Assembly (NCBI GenBank): GCA_964344215.1
Contig: CAYFMP010000102.1
Coordinates: forward strand, 1-11,737
Length of the DNA: 11,737 nucleotides
Source of the DNA: CAYFMP01 sp964344215
GTDB taxonomy: Bacteria > Pseudomonadota > Alphaproteobacteria > Rhodospirillales > Casp-alpha2
Direction: 5' to 3'
Below, piece by piece: positions 1 to 6,511 of this stretch (position 1 is the stretch's first letter; the number at the start of each line of letters is the position of its first letter). The notes beneath the pieces were generated by a model. The model saw only the letters and a list, made by a program, of their open reading frames with translations. It made no database searches and was not told the DNA's origin. Both the position numbers and the translations under genes were made by a program.

Positions 1-92
1 TCCGGCCCCCCGGACGGCGTCGCGGCCCGCTTCCGATGGCCCCGCATCGCTGCGCAAGCCGCTCCTTGCCGGGAGACCGGAGAGCGCGTCTC
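1..92. repeat. 92-bp repeat, left copy
   Basis: This segment recurs in the same orientation at 11646-11737, with three substitutions by eye (positions 30, 56 and 58 of the unit). It contains four short inverted pairs: TCCGG/CCGGA (1-5/10-14), CGATG/CATCG (34-38/45-49), GCAAG/CTTGC (54-58/65-69) and GAGAC/GTCTC (73-77/88-92). It sits directly next to the inverted-repeat segment at 94-123. No convincing gene lies in it. It is probably part of a dispersed non-coding element. The copy count in the genome cannot be seen from here. Confidence 0.9.
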
Positions 93-93
93 A

Positions 94-123
94 GCGATTC
101 CATATCAACGTGAACCGCTCTAG
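94..123 (-). repeat. Putative terminal inverted repeat of the dispersed element (left copy)
   Basis: The reverse complement of 11366-11395 matches this stretch at 25 of 30 positions, and the match continues outward through TCTCAG (89-94) if one base gap is allowed. Both copies end in GCTCTAG, read outward. Being contiguous with the 92-bp repeat, it probably forms the outer end of the same element, with the CTAG at 120-123 as the boundary. Confidence 0.65.
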
Positions 124-134
124 GCCGGCCCCCG

Positions 135-746
135 ATGAGGCCCGTCAATCACCTTGTCGTCTTCGCCCGCGAAGCGCGCATGGGCCGCGTCAAGACGCGG
201 CTCGCCGCCGGCATCGGCGTGGTCGACGCCTGGCGCTTCTACCGGCACACGCTGGCCCGTACGCTGCGGGTGCTCGGAAACGACCGGCGCTGGCGGTGCT
301 GGCTCGCCGCCACTCCCGACGGTGCGTTTCTCGGCGATCCCCTGTGTCCGCCCGACTACTGGCGCATCAGCCAGGGCTCCGGCGACCTCGGCCAGCGCAT
401 GGGACGGGTGATGGCGGCGCTGCCACCCGGTCCCGTTGTCATCGTCGGCGCCGACATCCCGGACATTCGCGCGGCCGACGTGGCCCGGGCCTTCCGGCTG
501 TTGGGCGCGCATGACGCCGTGGTCGGGCCGGCCGCCGACGGCGGCTATTGGCTGATCGGCCTCAAACGCCGCCCCCGCCTGCCAGACGTGTTCGGCGGCG
601 TCCGCTGGTCGAGCAGCCACGCGCTCGCCGACACGCTGGCCAACCTGCCGGCCGGTCATACCGTCGCCTACCTCGACGAGCTTGCCGACATCGACGACGC
701 CGAGGCGCTGGAGCGTTGGCGTTCGGCCCGGGCCGGAAGTTCTTAG
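135..746 (+). CDS. TIGR04282/DUF2064 family glycosyltransferase-like protein
   Basis: This 203-residue protein fits the TIGR04282 (DUF2064) family, small GT-A-like proteins related to glycosyl- and nucleotidyltransferases; the substrate is generally unknown. Visible motifs are an N-terminal FAREARMGRVKTRLA segment (10-24) resembling the nucleotide-binding start of the family, GADIPDI (105-111) in place of the usual GSDxP acidic motif, GPAADGGYWLIGL (131-143), which is the strongest signature, and a C-terminal DIDDAEAL (185-192). Length is normal for the family. No signal peptide or membrane segment is seen, so it is probably cytoplasmic. The ATG at 135 gives the usual family N-terminus, but no clear ribosome binding site precedes it. 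The gene begins 12 bp after the repeat element, so any promoter would lie in or next to the repeat. Family assignment is confident; the reaction is unknown. Confidence 0.88.
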   Translation: MRPVNHLVVFAREARMGRVKTRLAAGIGVVDAWRFYRHTLARTLRVLGNDRRWRCWLAATPDGAFLGDPLCPPDYWRISQGSGDLGQRMGRVMAALPPGPVVIVGADIPDIRAADVARAFRLLGAHDAVVGPAADGGYWLIGLKRRPRLPDVFGGVRWSSSHALADTLANLPAGHTVAYLDELADIDDAEALERWRSARAGSS

Positions 747-820
747 TCTACCGCGGGCCGGGCTGATGGGGAGGAGCCGACTGCGATAGCGAAATTCTGT
801 CGCCAATGATCAGAATTTGT

Positions 821-832
821 TATGATGATAAT
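821..832 (+). promoter_or_regulatory. Candidate -10 region for the receiver-like gene
   Basis: An AT-rich patch in GC-rich surroundings holds two overlapping -10-like hexamers, TATGAT (821-826) and GATAAT (827-832), each matching 5 of 6 consensus positions. No convincing -35 is visible. A start site near 833-840 would leave a leader of about 40 nt before ATG 877. GATGATA (824-830) and TATCATC (865-871) form an inverted pair across that leader. Confidence 0.35.
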
Positions 833-876
833 TGGGGGTGATGATTGTTAAGGAAACGTCTAGATATCATCCTCCG

Positions 877-1353
877 ATGACTACTATCTCCGACAAGGTC
901 AAAACGTTCAGCGTTCTTCACCTCGATCCGGACCGGCAATGGCTCAACGTCATAAGCCGGGAGTTGAAGGGTGGCGGCATGCGGGAAGTCCTGACGACGA
1001 CCGATCCGAAGGAGGCCTTGGCGCAAATCCGCGATGCCGATCCCGACCTGCTGATCATTCATGACGACTTGAGGTTCGTCCGCTTCCTGCGTCACCACGA
1101 GGCCAGCCCGAACAGGCAAATCCCGATCATCATGGTGACAAGCAACGTCGGTCCGTCGGACGTCGCTGCGATGCGCGATGCCGGAGTCAACGAGATCGTC
1201 GTCAAACCCTGCTCGATCGCCCAGCTCGTCCAGCGCATCGAGGTGATCGCACTACATCCTCGGGAGTTCGTCGTTACCAAGGACTTCACCGGCCCGAGCC
1301 GGCGACGCCACAAGAAGGACTTTCTCGACGGACCGGAAAGACGGTCCGGATAG
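877..1353 (+). CDS. Atypical CheY-like receiver-domain protein
   Basis: This 158-residue protein looks like a stand-alone response-regulator receiver. The first strand is SVLHLDPD (12-19, with D17 and D19 as acidic residues), followed by PDLLIIHDD (56-64), IPIIMVTSN (82-90, conserved T88) and EIVVKPC (106-112, conserved K110-P111). After D63/D64 the chain runs straight into LRFVRFLR, so the loop that normally carries a Met-Pro and a Met-Asp-Gly is missing or much shortened. The tail has FTGPSRRR (137-144) and GPERR (152-156), resembling the GPDRRR tails of some alphaproteobacterial single-domain receivers. No output domain is present. The start is uncertain: ATG 841 and TTG 832 are in frame, but they sit at or just after the likely -10 region, so ATG 877 is preferred although it lacks a clear ribosome binding site. 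D63 or D64 could be the phosphorylated residue, or the domain may be non-phosphorylated. Confidence 0.75.
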   Translation: MTTISDKVKTFSVLHLDPDRQWLNVISRELKGGGMREVLTTTDPKEALAQIRDADPDLLIIHDDLRFVRFLRHHEASPNRQIPIIMVTSNVGPSDVAAMRDAGVNEIVVKPCSIAQLVQRIEVIALHPREFVVTKDFTGPSRRRHKKDFLDGPERRSG

Positions 1354-1376
1354 CTCGCCGGGCCGGCGAACGGAGG

Positions 1377-1393
1377 GGTCGTCCCGGACGACC
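1377..1393. terminator. Possible hairpin between convergent genes
   Basis: GGTCGT (1377-1382) and ACGACC (1388-1393) form a 6-bp stem with a 5-nt loop. It lies in the 76-bp gap between the convergent receiver and hemerythrin genes, where a bidirectional terminator would be expected. No T-run follows directly; a T-rich stretch begins only about 20 nt later, near 1415. Support is weak. Confidence 0.3.
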
Positions 1394-1429
1394 GGCGTCA
1401 TCGCCGACGGCCCATATATTTTCGTTTTC

Positions 1430-2026
1430 TCAAACCAGTTCACGCATGCCCTTGGCTTGTTCGCGCATGCGCTCGACATAGGGCTTCAAGGGAAGGTCGC
1501 TTTCGATCACATGCCCCGTCAGCCATTCGCGCAAGAACGACCCGATTTCAACGGCAACATCGGTGACATTGTTTTCGTCCGCCCGCAGGGCTTTCTGTTT
1601 CAGGCCATTGAACTTGTCGATCAGGGCGTCGTGTTCCTGTTTGTGATCGTCGCGGAACGGAAATCCCGAGATCCTTTGCAGCTTTTCTTCGCGCTGGAAG
1701 TGGGTTTGCGTGTAGTTGGTGAGAGATGCCAGGAGGGGGACCATCTGATCGGGCGACTGAAAATCGGGAATGCCGTCGTTGAATTCGTTGATCAGCTTGA
1801 ACAAGGTCATGTGATCCCTGTCGATAACACCGTTGTCGACGACGAACTGGTCGCCCCAGCGGATCTTTCCTACCGATTTCGCCGCCTCGGCCCGCTTCTT
1901 CGCATTTCTGGCAAACCTCGATTTCTTCGCCGCTTCCTTCTTCTGCGATGCCCGTAACTTGAGTCCGGCGTAGGTGATGACGATGGCGATGAAGACGCCC
2001 GCGATTAGGGGTGCGTAATCCTCCAT
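1430..2026 (-). CDS. Membrane-anchored bacteriohemerythrin
   Basis: This 198-residue protein has one N-terminal membrane helix (about 7-24), a Lys/Arg/Ala-rich linker (25-54) and a hemerythrin domain (about 55-190). All seven di-iron ligands expected for the family are visible: H72 in IDRDH, H109 and E113 in HFQREE, H128 and H132 in HKQEH, and H172 and D177 in GHVIESD. The family binds O2 at a non-haem di-iron site; proposed roles are oxygen sensing, storage or delivery to membrane enzymes. The positive linker after the helix suggests the domain faces the cytoplasm, perhaps supplying O2 to respiratory enzymes (inference). The ATG at 2026 is chosen because AGAGGGA lies about 5 nt upstream and the membrane helix follows at once. 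The frame stays open further upstream but would overlap the neighbouring HAD gene. The gene is convergent with the receiver gene. Confidence 0.92.
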   Translation of the reverse strand: MEDYAPLIAGVFIAIVITYAGLKLRASQKKEAAKKSRFARNAKKRAEAAKSVGKIRWGDQFVVDNGVIDRDHMTLFKLINEFNDGIPDFQSPDQMVPLLASLTNYTQTHFQREEKLQRISGFPFRDDHKQEHDALIDKFNGLKQKALRADENNVTDVAVEIGSFLREWLTGHVIESDLPLKPYVERMREQAKGMRELV

Positions 2027-2091
2027 GGCGATCCCTCTTCTTGCGACTGAGAGCGTTGGCCGTTCGACGTTTGGTGCGTATCCCCCACGGG

Positions 2092-2120
2092 TATCTAGCA
2101 CGCGAAAACGGTCTTGCCAA
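2092..2120 (-). promoter_or_regulatory. Candidate promoter of the hemerythrin gene
   Basis: On the minus strand, TTGGCA (2120-2115) is followed after 17 bp by TAGATA (2097-2092). The -35 matches consensus at 5 of 6 positions; the -10 is weaker (3 of 6). A start near 2085 would leave a leader of about 60 nt before ATG 2026. It lies in the 185-bp gap after the HAD gene, so the hemerythrin gene may be transcribed separately from the upstream cluster. Confidence 0.35.
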
Positions 2121-2211
2121 TCGGGTCGGTCGGAGGTTTTCCCGGGCCGGCAGAAAGCATCGATTTGCCGGGGCACCTCGGCGGTCGGCGACGACCGGCC
2201 CGGCCCGTTTT

Positions 2212-2826
2212 CTAGATCAAGCCCCGCGCCCGAAGTTCCGCCTCCAGGACGACGGCGTCGGTGAAGTGGTGGACCTCGAGGCCGAAGGCTTCGGCGCCGG
2301 CGACGTTGTTTTCCGAATCGTCGACGAACAGCACCTGCTCGACGCGCTTGCCCCAGCGTTCGAGCGCCGTTTCGAATACCAACGGGTCGGGTTTGCGGGC
2401 CTTGAACCGCCACGTGAAGTAGAGGTTCGGTCCGAACACGTCGGTCAGCTCCGGATAGTCGGCAACCAGCGCCTCCTCGACAACTTCCCAGTTGTTGGTG
2501 AGGACGGCGACGTCGTGGCCGGCGGCGACGCGGCGGGCCAGTCCGACGACGTCGGCGTCGGGCTCGAAGGCGTCGGCCATGGCGGCGGCGAAGTCTGTAT
2601 ACGACATCTCGATATCGAGCCGGCGGCAGAACTCGACATGGCTCTGAGCGGCGTTCAGACCGCCGCGCTCACAGGTCTGGTCGTAGTCGCTGGCCCAGAT
2701 TTCGCCGTGGATGATGTCGCCGGCCAGACCGGTCGTCCGGACCAGGCGTTCGAGGCGCCGCTCGGGGAAGTACCTGAACAGCACCCCACCCAAATCGAAG
2801 AGAACGCTGTCGGGAGATCCCGCCAC
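2212..2826 (-). CDS. HAD-family hydrolase (subfamily IA, YihX-like)
   Basis: This 204-residue protein has all four HAD motifs: I, FDLGGVL (10-16, nucleophile D11); II, VLTNN (108-112, T110); III, ARKPDP (143-148, K145); IV, FVDDSENN (167-174, D169 and D170). A helical cap follows motif I, as in subfamily I. The second acidic position of motif I (D+2) is Gly13, as in YihX-like phosphatases with a DLGxV motif, so this is not a sign of decay by itself. The probable activity is hydrolysis of a small phosphate ester in the cytoplasm; the substrate cannot be told. The start is GTG at 2826, supported by AAGGAG 7 nt upstream and by the placing of motif I. It is the last gene of a minus-strand run, 47 bp after the moaB stop. 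Confidence 0.88.
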   Translation of the reverse strand: MAGSPDSVLFDLGGVLFRYFPERRLERLVRTTGLAGDIIHGEIWASDYDQTCERGGLNAAQSHVEFCRRLDIEMSYTDFAAAMADAFEPDADVVGLARRVAAGHDVAVLTNNWEVVEEALVADYPELTDVFGPNLYFTWRFKARKPDPLVFETALERWGKRVEQVLFVDDSENNVAGAEAFGLEVHHFTDAVVLEAELRARGLI

Positions 2827-2873
2827 GGCCGCACTCCTTGGAACCTCGACCGGCCAACCACCGGAGCCCCAGT

Positions 2874-3407
2874 CTAGCTCATATGCTCCTTCAGGCGCGG
2901 CATTAACTCGACGAAGTTGCAGGGCCGGGTGCGGATATCGAGCTGGTGGACGAGGATGTCGTCCCAGGCGTCCTTGCAGGCACCCGGCGAGCCCGGCAGG
3001 GCGAACAGGTAGGTGCCGTTGGCGACGCCGGCGGCGGCCCGCGACTGGATCGTCGAGGTCTTGATTTTTTGGAAGCTGAGCATGCGGAACAGCTCGCCGA
3101 AACCGGGGACGTCCTTCTCCTGAACTCGGGCCAGCGCCTCCGGGGTGACGTCGCGCCCGGTCACGCCGGTGCCGCCGGTCGAGATCACCGCGTCGATCGC
3201 CGGATCGTCGATCCAGGCTTGGAAAACGGCGGCGATGTCGTCGACCTCGTCGACGACGATGGTCCGCGCGGCGACGACGTGGCCGGCCGCTTCGATGCGT
3301 TCGACCAGGGTGTCGCCGGAGCGGTCGTCGTCCGCCGTGCGGGTATCGGAAACAGTCGCCACCGCGACGTTGATCGGCACGAACTCAGTTGCGGTCGCGT
3401 GTCCCAT
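2874..3407 (-). CDS. moaB: Molybdenum cofactor biosynthesis protein MoaB
   Basis: This 177-residue protein belongs to the MoaB/Mog fold, which binds molybdopterin; members of the family adenylylate it before metal insertion. Visible are the first strand INVAVATVSDTRT (12-24), DRSGDTL (28-34), the binding loop STGGTGVTGRDVTPEA (76-91) with the conserved Asp86, and LPGSPGACKDAWDDIL (137-152). Length matches bacterial MoaB. In Escherichia coli, MoaB itself is reported to lack the activity that Mog has, so the exact step is uncertain here. ATG 3407 is chosen over a longer upstream frame because it gives the family N-terminus. It lies inside the end of the transglycosylase gene, overlapping by 23 bp, with GGCGGAA upstream, which suggests translational coupling. 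The functional link to cell-wall turnover is not obvious. Confidence 0.93.
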   Translation of the reverse strand: MGHATATEFVPINVAVATVSDTRTADDDRSGDTLVERIEAAGHVVAARTIVVDEVDDIAAVFQAWIDDPAIDAVISTGGTGVTGRDVTPEALARVQEKDVPGFGELFRMLSFQKIKTSTIQSRAAAGVANGTYLFALPGSPGACKDAWDDILVHQLDIRTRPCNFVELMPRLKEHMS

Positions 3408-5226
3408 TGATTTCCGCCACTTCCTCGATTTCTTCCTGACCGAGGGCGGTATACACCGGCCACTCGCCGGCGGCAATGGCGTCGAGGGACGGCGACGGCT
3501 GGCCCAAGCGGTCGCGGTAGATCCACAGGTTGGAAAGGACCCGTTCGATGAAGATCCGCGTCTCGCGCGACGGGATGCTCTCGATGAAGAACAACGGGTC
3601 GTCGAGGTCGTCGGTGCGGCGCCGCCATTTGCGCAGGTTGCCGGGGCCGCCGTTCCAGGCCGCCGCCATCAGGAACAGATCGCCCTTGATGTTCTGGTCG
3701 TCGAGCAGAATCTCGATGTACTTCTGACCGAGATCGAGGTTGACCTCGGGCTTGAACAGTTTGGTCCGCTTGCCCCAGCGATAGCCCCTGTCACGGGCCA
3801 CGAAGCTCGCCGTCCTCGGCATCAACTGCATCAGTCCGCGCGCTCCGGCCCAACTCTTGGCTTTCGGATTGAACTTCGATTCCTGGCGGATCAGCGCATA
3901 GATCAAGGCGCGATCGACGCGGAAGCCGCCGGCCGGCGTCCACAGCGGCACCGGGTAGGCGGCGCCGTCGAAGCCGCCGCCGTCCGGATACAGGCGCTGG
4001 TCGAGGCGGACCGCCAGCGACGCCATGTTGCCGCGCGCCGCCAGCGCCAGAATGCCGTGGGCCAGCGACTCGTCGGCGCGTTTGGCCAATTCTCTCAACT
4101 CACGCTCGGCGCGCCCGTTGCGGCCGACCTGGAGCAGCGCCATGGCGCGCCGGCCGCGCGGCCGCGTGGTCAACCGGCCGACCGTATCGTCCGGCATCGG
4201 CGGCATCGTCCAGCGGAATTCTATCGGCAGGCCGAGCACGCGCCTGGCCAGCAATCCGTAGAAGGTGCGGCCGTGGCGGGCGGCCGTGGCGAGCAACGGC
4301 GTTACGGCGGCCGGATTGCGTGCGACCAAGTGGGCGCGGGCGGCCCAGAAAGCGGCCGCCGAATGGAACCAGTCGGCGCCGTCGCTCAAGCGTGCCGCCT
4401 CCTCGAAATGGTGAGCGGCGGTCTCCTTGCGTCCCAGCCGCCACGCCGCCAGCCCGGCCGTCCAATGGGCGTCGGGGATGTACTTGCCCGACCTGTCGGC
4501 GGCCTGGCCGGCCCACTTCAGCGCCCACTCGTCGCGGCCGTCGGAGAAATAGCCGCGCCCCAAGCGGGAGCGGGCCTCGTCGAATTCGGCGGTGCTGAAC
4601 AGGCGCTGTAGCTCCTTCGACTGGATGAGGCGTTTGGCGGTCAGGGTATGGCCGCGGCGCAGGGCCCGCCGGATCTGCCGTTTCAAAGCCCGGACCCGGC
4701 GGCGATCGGCCGTCTTCAGGCGTTTCGACGGAATGCGGATGCGCGCCGAGGCCTCGGCTGCCGCCGTCCGGGCCGCCGCCTCCGGCGCCTTCGGGGCGCG
4801 CCAGTTCTTGGGCTTGCGGCGCAGCGCCAGCTTGTAGATGCGCCGGGCCTCGGGATGGTCGGCGTACTTGGCCATCCACGCCTTCAGTTCCTTGTAGCGC
4901 GAGCGGTACTTGGTCGGGTGCAGGTAGCGCTGGGCCAGCACGTGCCCCATCAGCAGGCGGTCGTTCAACTGCTTGATGAGGCGGTCGGCCGTCCTCCAGT
5001 CGCCCGGTTCCTGTACCGCGAAGATGCGCTTGTAGAGGGCGACGTCATTTTCCGTCAGCACCTCGGGCAGGGTCGGTGCGGCGGTCCGCGCCGACGGCGC
5101 CACCGAGGCCACCTCGTAGGACTTGAGGGGTGCGCTGTCGTCGGCGCGGGCGGCCCCCGCAATCAGCGCGAATCCCCCCACAGCGGCCGCAATCGGCAGC
5201 AATCCAAGAACCGAACGATGTTTCAT
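3385..5226 (-). CDS. slt: Soluble lytic murein transglycosylase (Slt70-like)
   Basis: This 613-residue periplasmic protein cleaves the MurNAc-GlcNAc bond of peptidoglycan, forming 1,6-anhydro-MurNAc. It has a signal peptide (1-28, predicted cleavage after ARA), then a long alpha-helical region rich in Arg/Ala (about 50-420) like the superhelical U-domain of Slt70, and a C-terminal GH23 domain (about 438-570). In that domain ALIRQESKFNP holds the probable catalytic Glu449, followed by GARGLMQLMP (461-470) and AAAWNGGPGNL (521-531, a variant of the AYNAGPGN motif). Length is close to Slt70. ATG 5226 gives a typical signal peptide. A TTG at 5256 is in frame but would add ten residues and lies only about 5 nt after the predicted transcription start. 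The gene heads the cluster with moaB and the HAD hydrolase gene. Confidence 0.9.
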   Translation of the reverse strand: MKHRSVLGLLPIAAAVGGFALIAGAARADDSAPLKSYEVASVAPSARTAAPTLPEVLTENDVALYKRIFAVQEPGDWRTADRLIKQLNDRLLMGHVLAQRYLHPTKYRSRYKELKAWMAKYADHPEARRIYKLALRRKPKNWRAPKAPEAAARTAAAEASARIRIPSKRLKTADRRRVRALKRQIRRALRRGHTLTAKRLIQSKELQRLFSTAEFDEARSRLGRGYFSDGRDEWALKWAGQAADRSGKYIPDAHWTAGLAAWRLGRKETAAHHFEEAARLSDGADWFHSAAAFWAARAHLVARNPAAVTPLLATAARHGRTFYGLLARRVLGLPIEFRWTMPPMPDDTVGRLTTRPRGRRAMALLQVGRNGRAERELRELAKRADESLAHGILALAARGNMASLAVRLDQRLYPDGGGFDGAAYPVPLWTPAGGFRVDRALIYALIRQESKFNPKAKSWAGARGLMQLMPRTASFVARDRGYRWGKRTKLFKPEVNLDLGQKYIEILLDDQNIKGDLFLMAAAWNGGPGNLRKWRRRTDDLDDPLFFIESIPSRETRIFIERVLSNLWIYRDRLGQPSPSLDAIAAGEWPVYTALGQEEIEEVAEINGTRDRN

Positions 5227-5267
5227 GGCATGAAGTTTGAGAATTGAGTCCCCCAAGAGCCCACCCC

Positions 5268-5296
5268 TCTATACCCTATCGGCGGCAGGGGGGCAA
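5268..5296 (-). promoter_or_regulatory. Candidate promoter of the slt-moaB-HAD cluster
   Basis: On the minus strand, TTGCCC (5296-5291) is followed after exactly 17 bp by TATAGA (5273-5268). Both resemble housekeeping -35/-10 elements. A start near 5261 leaves about 35 nt before ATG 5226, and no other promoter-like gap exists before moaB or the HAD gene. Confidence 0.45.
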
Positions 5297-5391
5297 CCGG
5301 GGGACCATCCGCCCCCCGTCGAATTCCTCCCATATCTGGGGAAAAAGCGCCTCTATACCTACAAGATGCTGAACCGCACTGCGGCGACGGC

Positions 5392-6297
5392 CTATTCGGC
5401 CAGGCGCTTCTTGACCGCCAGCAGGTCGCGCCAGGTGTCGCGCTTCTGGCCCGGCGAGCGTAACAGGTAGGCCGGGTGGAACATCGGCGTGGCGTCGATG
5501 GGATGCGACATGCGGGCCGTTTCGTAGGTGAACCATCGGCCGCGCAGCCGCCCCACTCCCTGGGTTTCGGCCAGCACCGACTTGGCGGCCGGGCCGCCCA
5601 GCGTGACCAGGACGTCGGGGTCGACCAGTTCGATCAGGCGCTCGACGAACGGCATGCAGACGGCGGTCTCCTGCGGCGTCGGCGTGCGGTTGCCGGGCGG
5701 CCGCCAGAATACCGTGTTGGAGATCAGGACATCGCTGCGGGCCATGCCGATGGAAGCGATCATCCTGTCCAGCAGCCGGCCGCTGGGACCGACGAAGGGC
5801 AGCCCCTGACGGTCCTCCTCGGCGCCCGGCGCCTCGCCGACGAACATCAGGCGCGCCTCCGGGTTGCCGTCGGTGAACACCAGATTGGTGGCGGTCTTCT
5901 TCAGCGCGCAGCCCTCGAAGGCCTCGAGGGCGGTCCGCAACTGCTCGACGGTGCCGGCGGCGGCGGCGGCCTCGACCGCCGAATGGACGGAAACCTCGTT
6001 GCCGCCGTTGGCCGTTGCCGGTGGAATTAGAGAGGCTTGAGCCGGTGGGACAGGCGCGGCTTGAGCCGGTGGGACAGACGCGGCTCGAGCCGGCGGCGTC
6101 ACCGTTGCCGGCGCCTGCGAATCGGCCATTTCGTTGGGTCCCGCACCGACCGGTTCGGCTGCCGCTTTGGGCTTTGCCGGGTCGGTCTTGGCGTCGTCGG
6201 CCGCAAACCGGTCGACGGCGGTCTCGCCGATGGTCTCGTCGACGCCGGCGGCGAGGTGCCAGTCGAGGATTTGGCGGGCATGACGCGGATCGGGCAT
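5392..6297 (-). CDS. udg: Uracil-DNA glycosylase, family 4 (alphaproteobacterial type)
   Basis: This 301-residue protein removes uracil from DNA as the first step of base excision repair. The N-terminus (1-31, LDWHLAAGVDETIGE) resembles that of alphaproteobacterial homologues. A Pro/Ala-rich low-complexity linker (about 35-100) follows, then the catalytic domain: motif A GEAPGAEEDRQGLPFVG (154-170), NTVFWRPPGNRTPTPQE (194-210) and motif B MFHPAYLLRSP (272-282). Of the four cysteines that bind 4Fe-4S in classical family 4 enzymes, only C130 and C214 have clear counterparts; the WRPP position (W198) replaces the usual Cys of KCRPP. From memory, this Trp form is common in alphaproteobacteria. 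ATG 6297 has a GGGTG ribosome-binding-like site just upstream. The gene is divergent from ETF-QO. Confidence 0.92.
   Translation of the reverse strand: MPDPRHARQILDWHLAAGVDETIGETAVDRFAADDAKTDPAKPKAAAEPVGAGPNEMADSQAPATVTPPARAASVPPAQAAPVPPAQASLIPPATANGGNEVSVHSAVEAAAAAGTVEQLRTALEAFEGCALKKTATNLVFTDGNPEARLMFVGEAPGAEEDRQGLPFVGPSGRLLDRMIASIGMARSDVLISNTVFWRPPGNRTPTPQETAVCMPFVERLIELVDPDVLVTLGGPAAKSVLAETQGVGRLRGRWFTYETARMSHPIDATPMFHPAYLLRSPGQKRDTWRDLLAVKKRLAE
6034..6105. repeat. 24-bp tandem repeat in the glycosylase linker
   Basis: Two near-identical 24-bp units (6034-6057 and 6058-6081, differing at one base by eye) are followed by a third diverged unit (6082-6105). They keep the reading frame and encode a repeated Pro-Pro-Ala-Gln/Arg-Ala motif in the linker. 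The linker is probably variable in length between strains. Confidence 0.8.
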
Positions 6298-6309
6298 GCG
6301 TCACCCTAA

Positions 6310-6365
6310 AGCAATATCCGATCGAATTGAACCGATCGGGTTCAAGTCGATCGGAATTATTTGCT
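6310..6365. repeat. 56-bp nested palindromic element
   Basis: Three nested inverted pairs are visible: AGCAA/TTGCT at the ends (6310-6314/6361-6365), CCGATCGA/TCGATCGG (6318-6325/6347-6354) and TTGAACC/GGTTCAA (6327-6333/6339-6345) around a GATCG centre. It lies in the 214-bp gap between the divergent udg and ETF-QO genes. It resembles short interspersed palindromic repeats of alphaproteobacteria, but its position would also allow regulatory use. Confidence 0.8.
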
Positions 6366-6403
6366 CCATTTTCCGATCGATCGGAGCGGTGCAACCCGAT
6401 CGG
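6363..6403. repeat. Second GATCGG-rich palindrome cluster
   Basis: Directly after the nested palindrome come GCTCC/GGAGC (6363-6367/6383-6387), the 12-bp palindrome CCGATCGATCGG (6373-6384) and the 8-bp palindrome CCGATCGG (6396-6403). A T-run (6407-6412) follows, so on the plus strand it loosely resembles a terminator, but no plus-strand gene ends here. Confidence 0.6.
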
Positions 6404-6459
6404 TCGTTTTTTCGATGGCGCGGGTCGCATTTCGATACCGCCTAGGCCCGTCGCCGTGT

Positions 6460-6465
6460 TATAAC
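6460..6465 (+). promoter_or_regulatory. Possible -10 element for the ETF-QO gene
   Basis: TATAAC matches the -10 consensus at 5 of 6 positions and lies 47 nt upstream of ATG 6512. No good -35 hexamer stands 16-18 bp before it, so this is a weak suggestion. Confidence 0.25.
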
Positions 6466-6511
6466 CCGGCGCTTTTTCGGGCCATCCCAGGCAACAGCTC
6501 CGGAGGGACCC

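Noticed and set aside
2182..2197. CGGTCG/CGACCG hairpin after the HAD gene as a terminator
   Set aside because: No T-run follows on the minus strand, and such short GC inverted pairs are common by chance in this composition.
2027..2413. N-terminal extension of the hemerythrin frame
   Set aside because: It would overlap the HAD gene and is Arg/Pro-rich noise; the ribosome binding site and membrane helix support ATG 2026.
2212..2826. HAD hydrolase as an inactive paralogue because Asp13 is Gly
   Set aside because: DLGxV in motif I is normal for the YihX-like branch, and the other three motifs are intact.
3145..4611. Long plus-strand open frame opposite slt
   Set aside because: It is antisense to a well-supported transglycosylase, low in recognisable motifs, and typical of GC-rich codon shadows.
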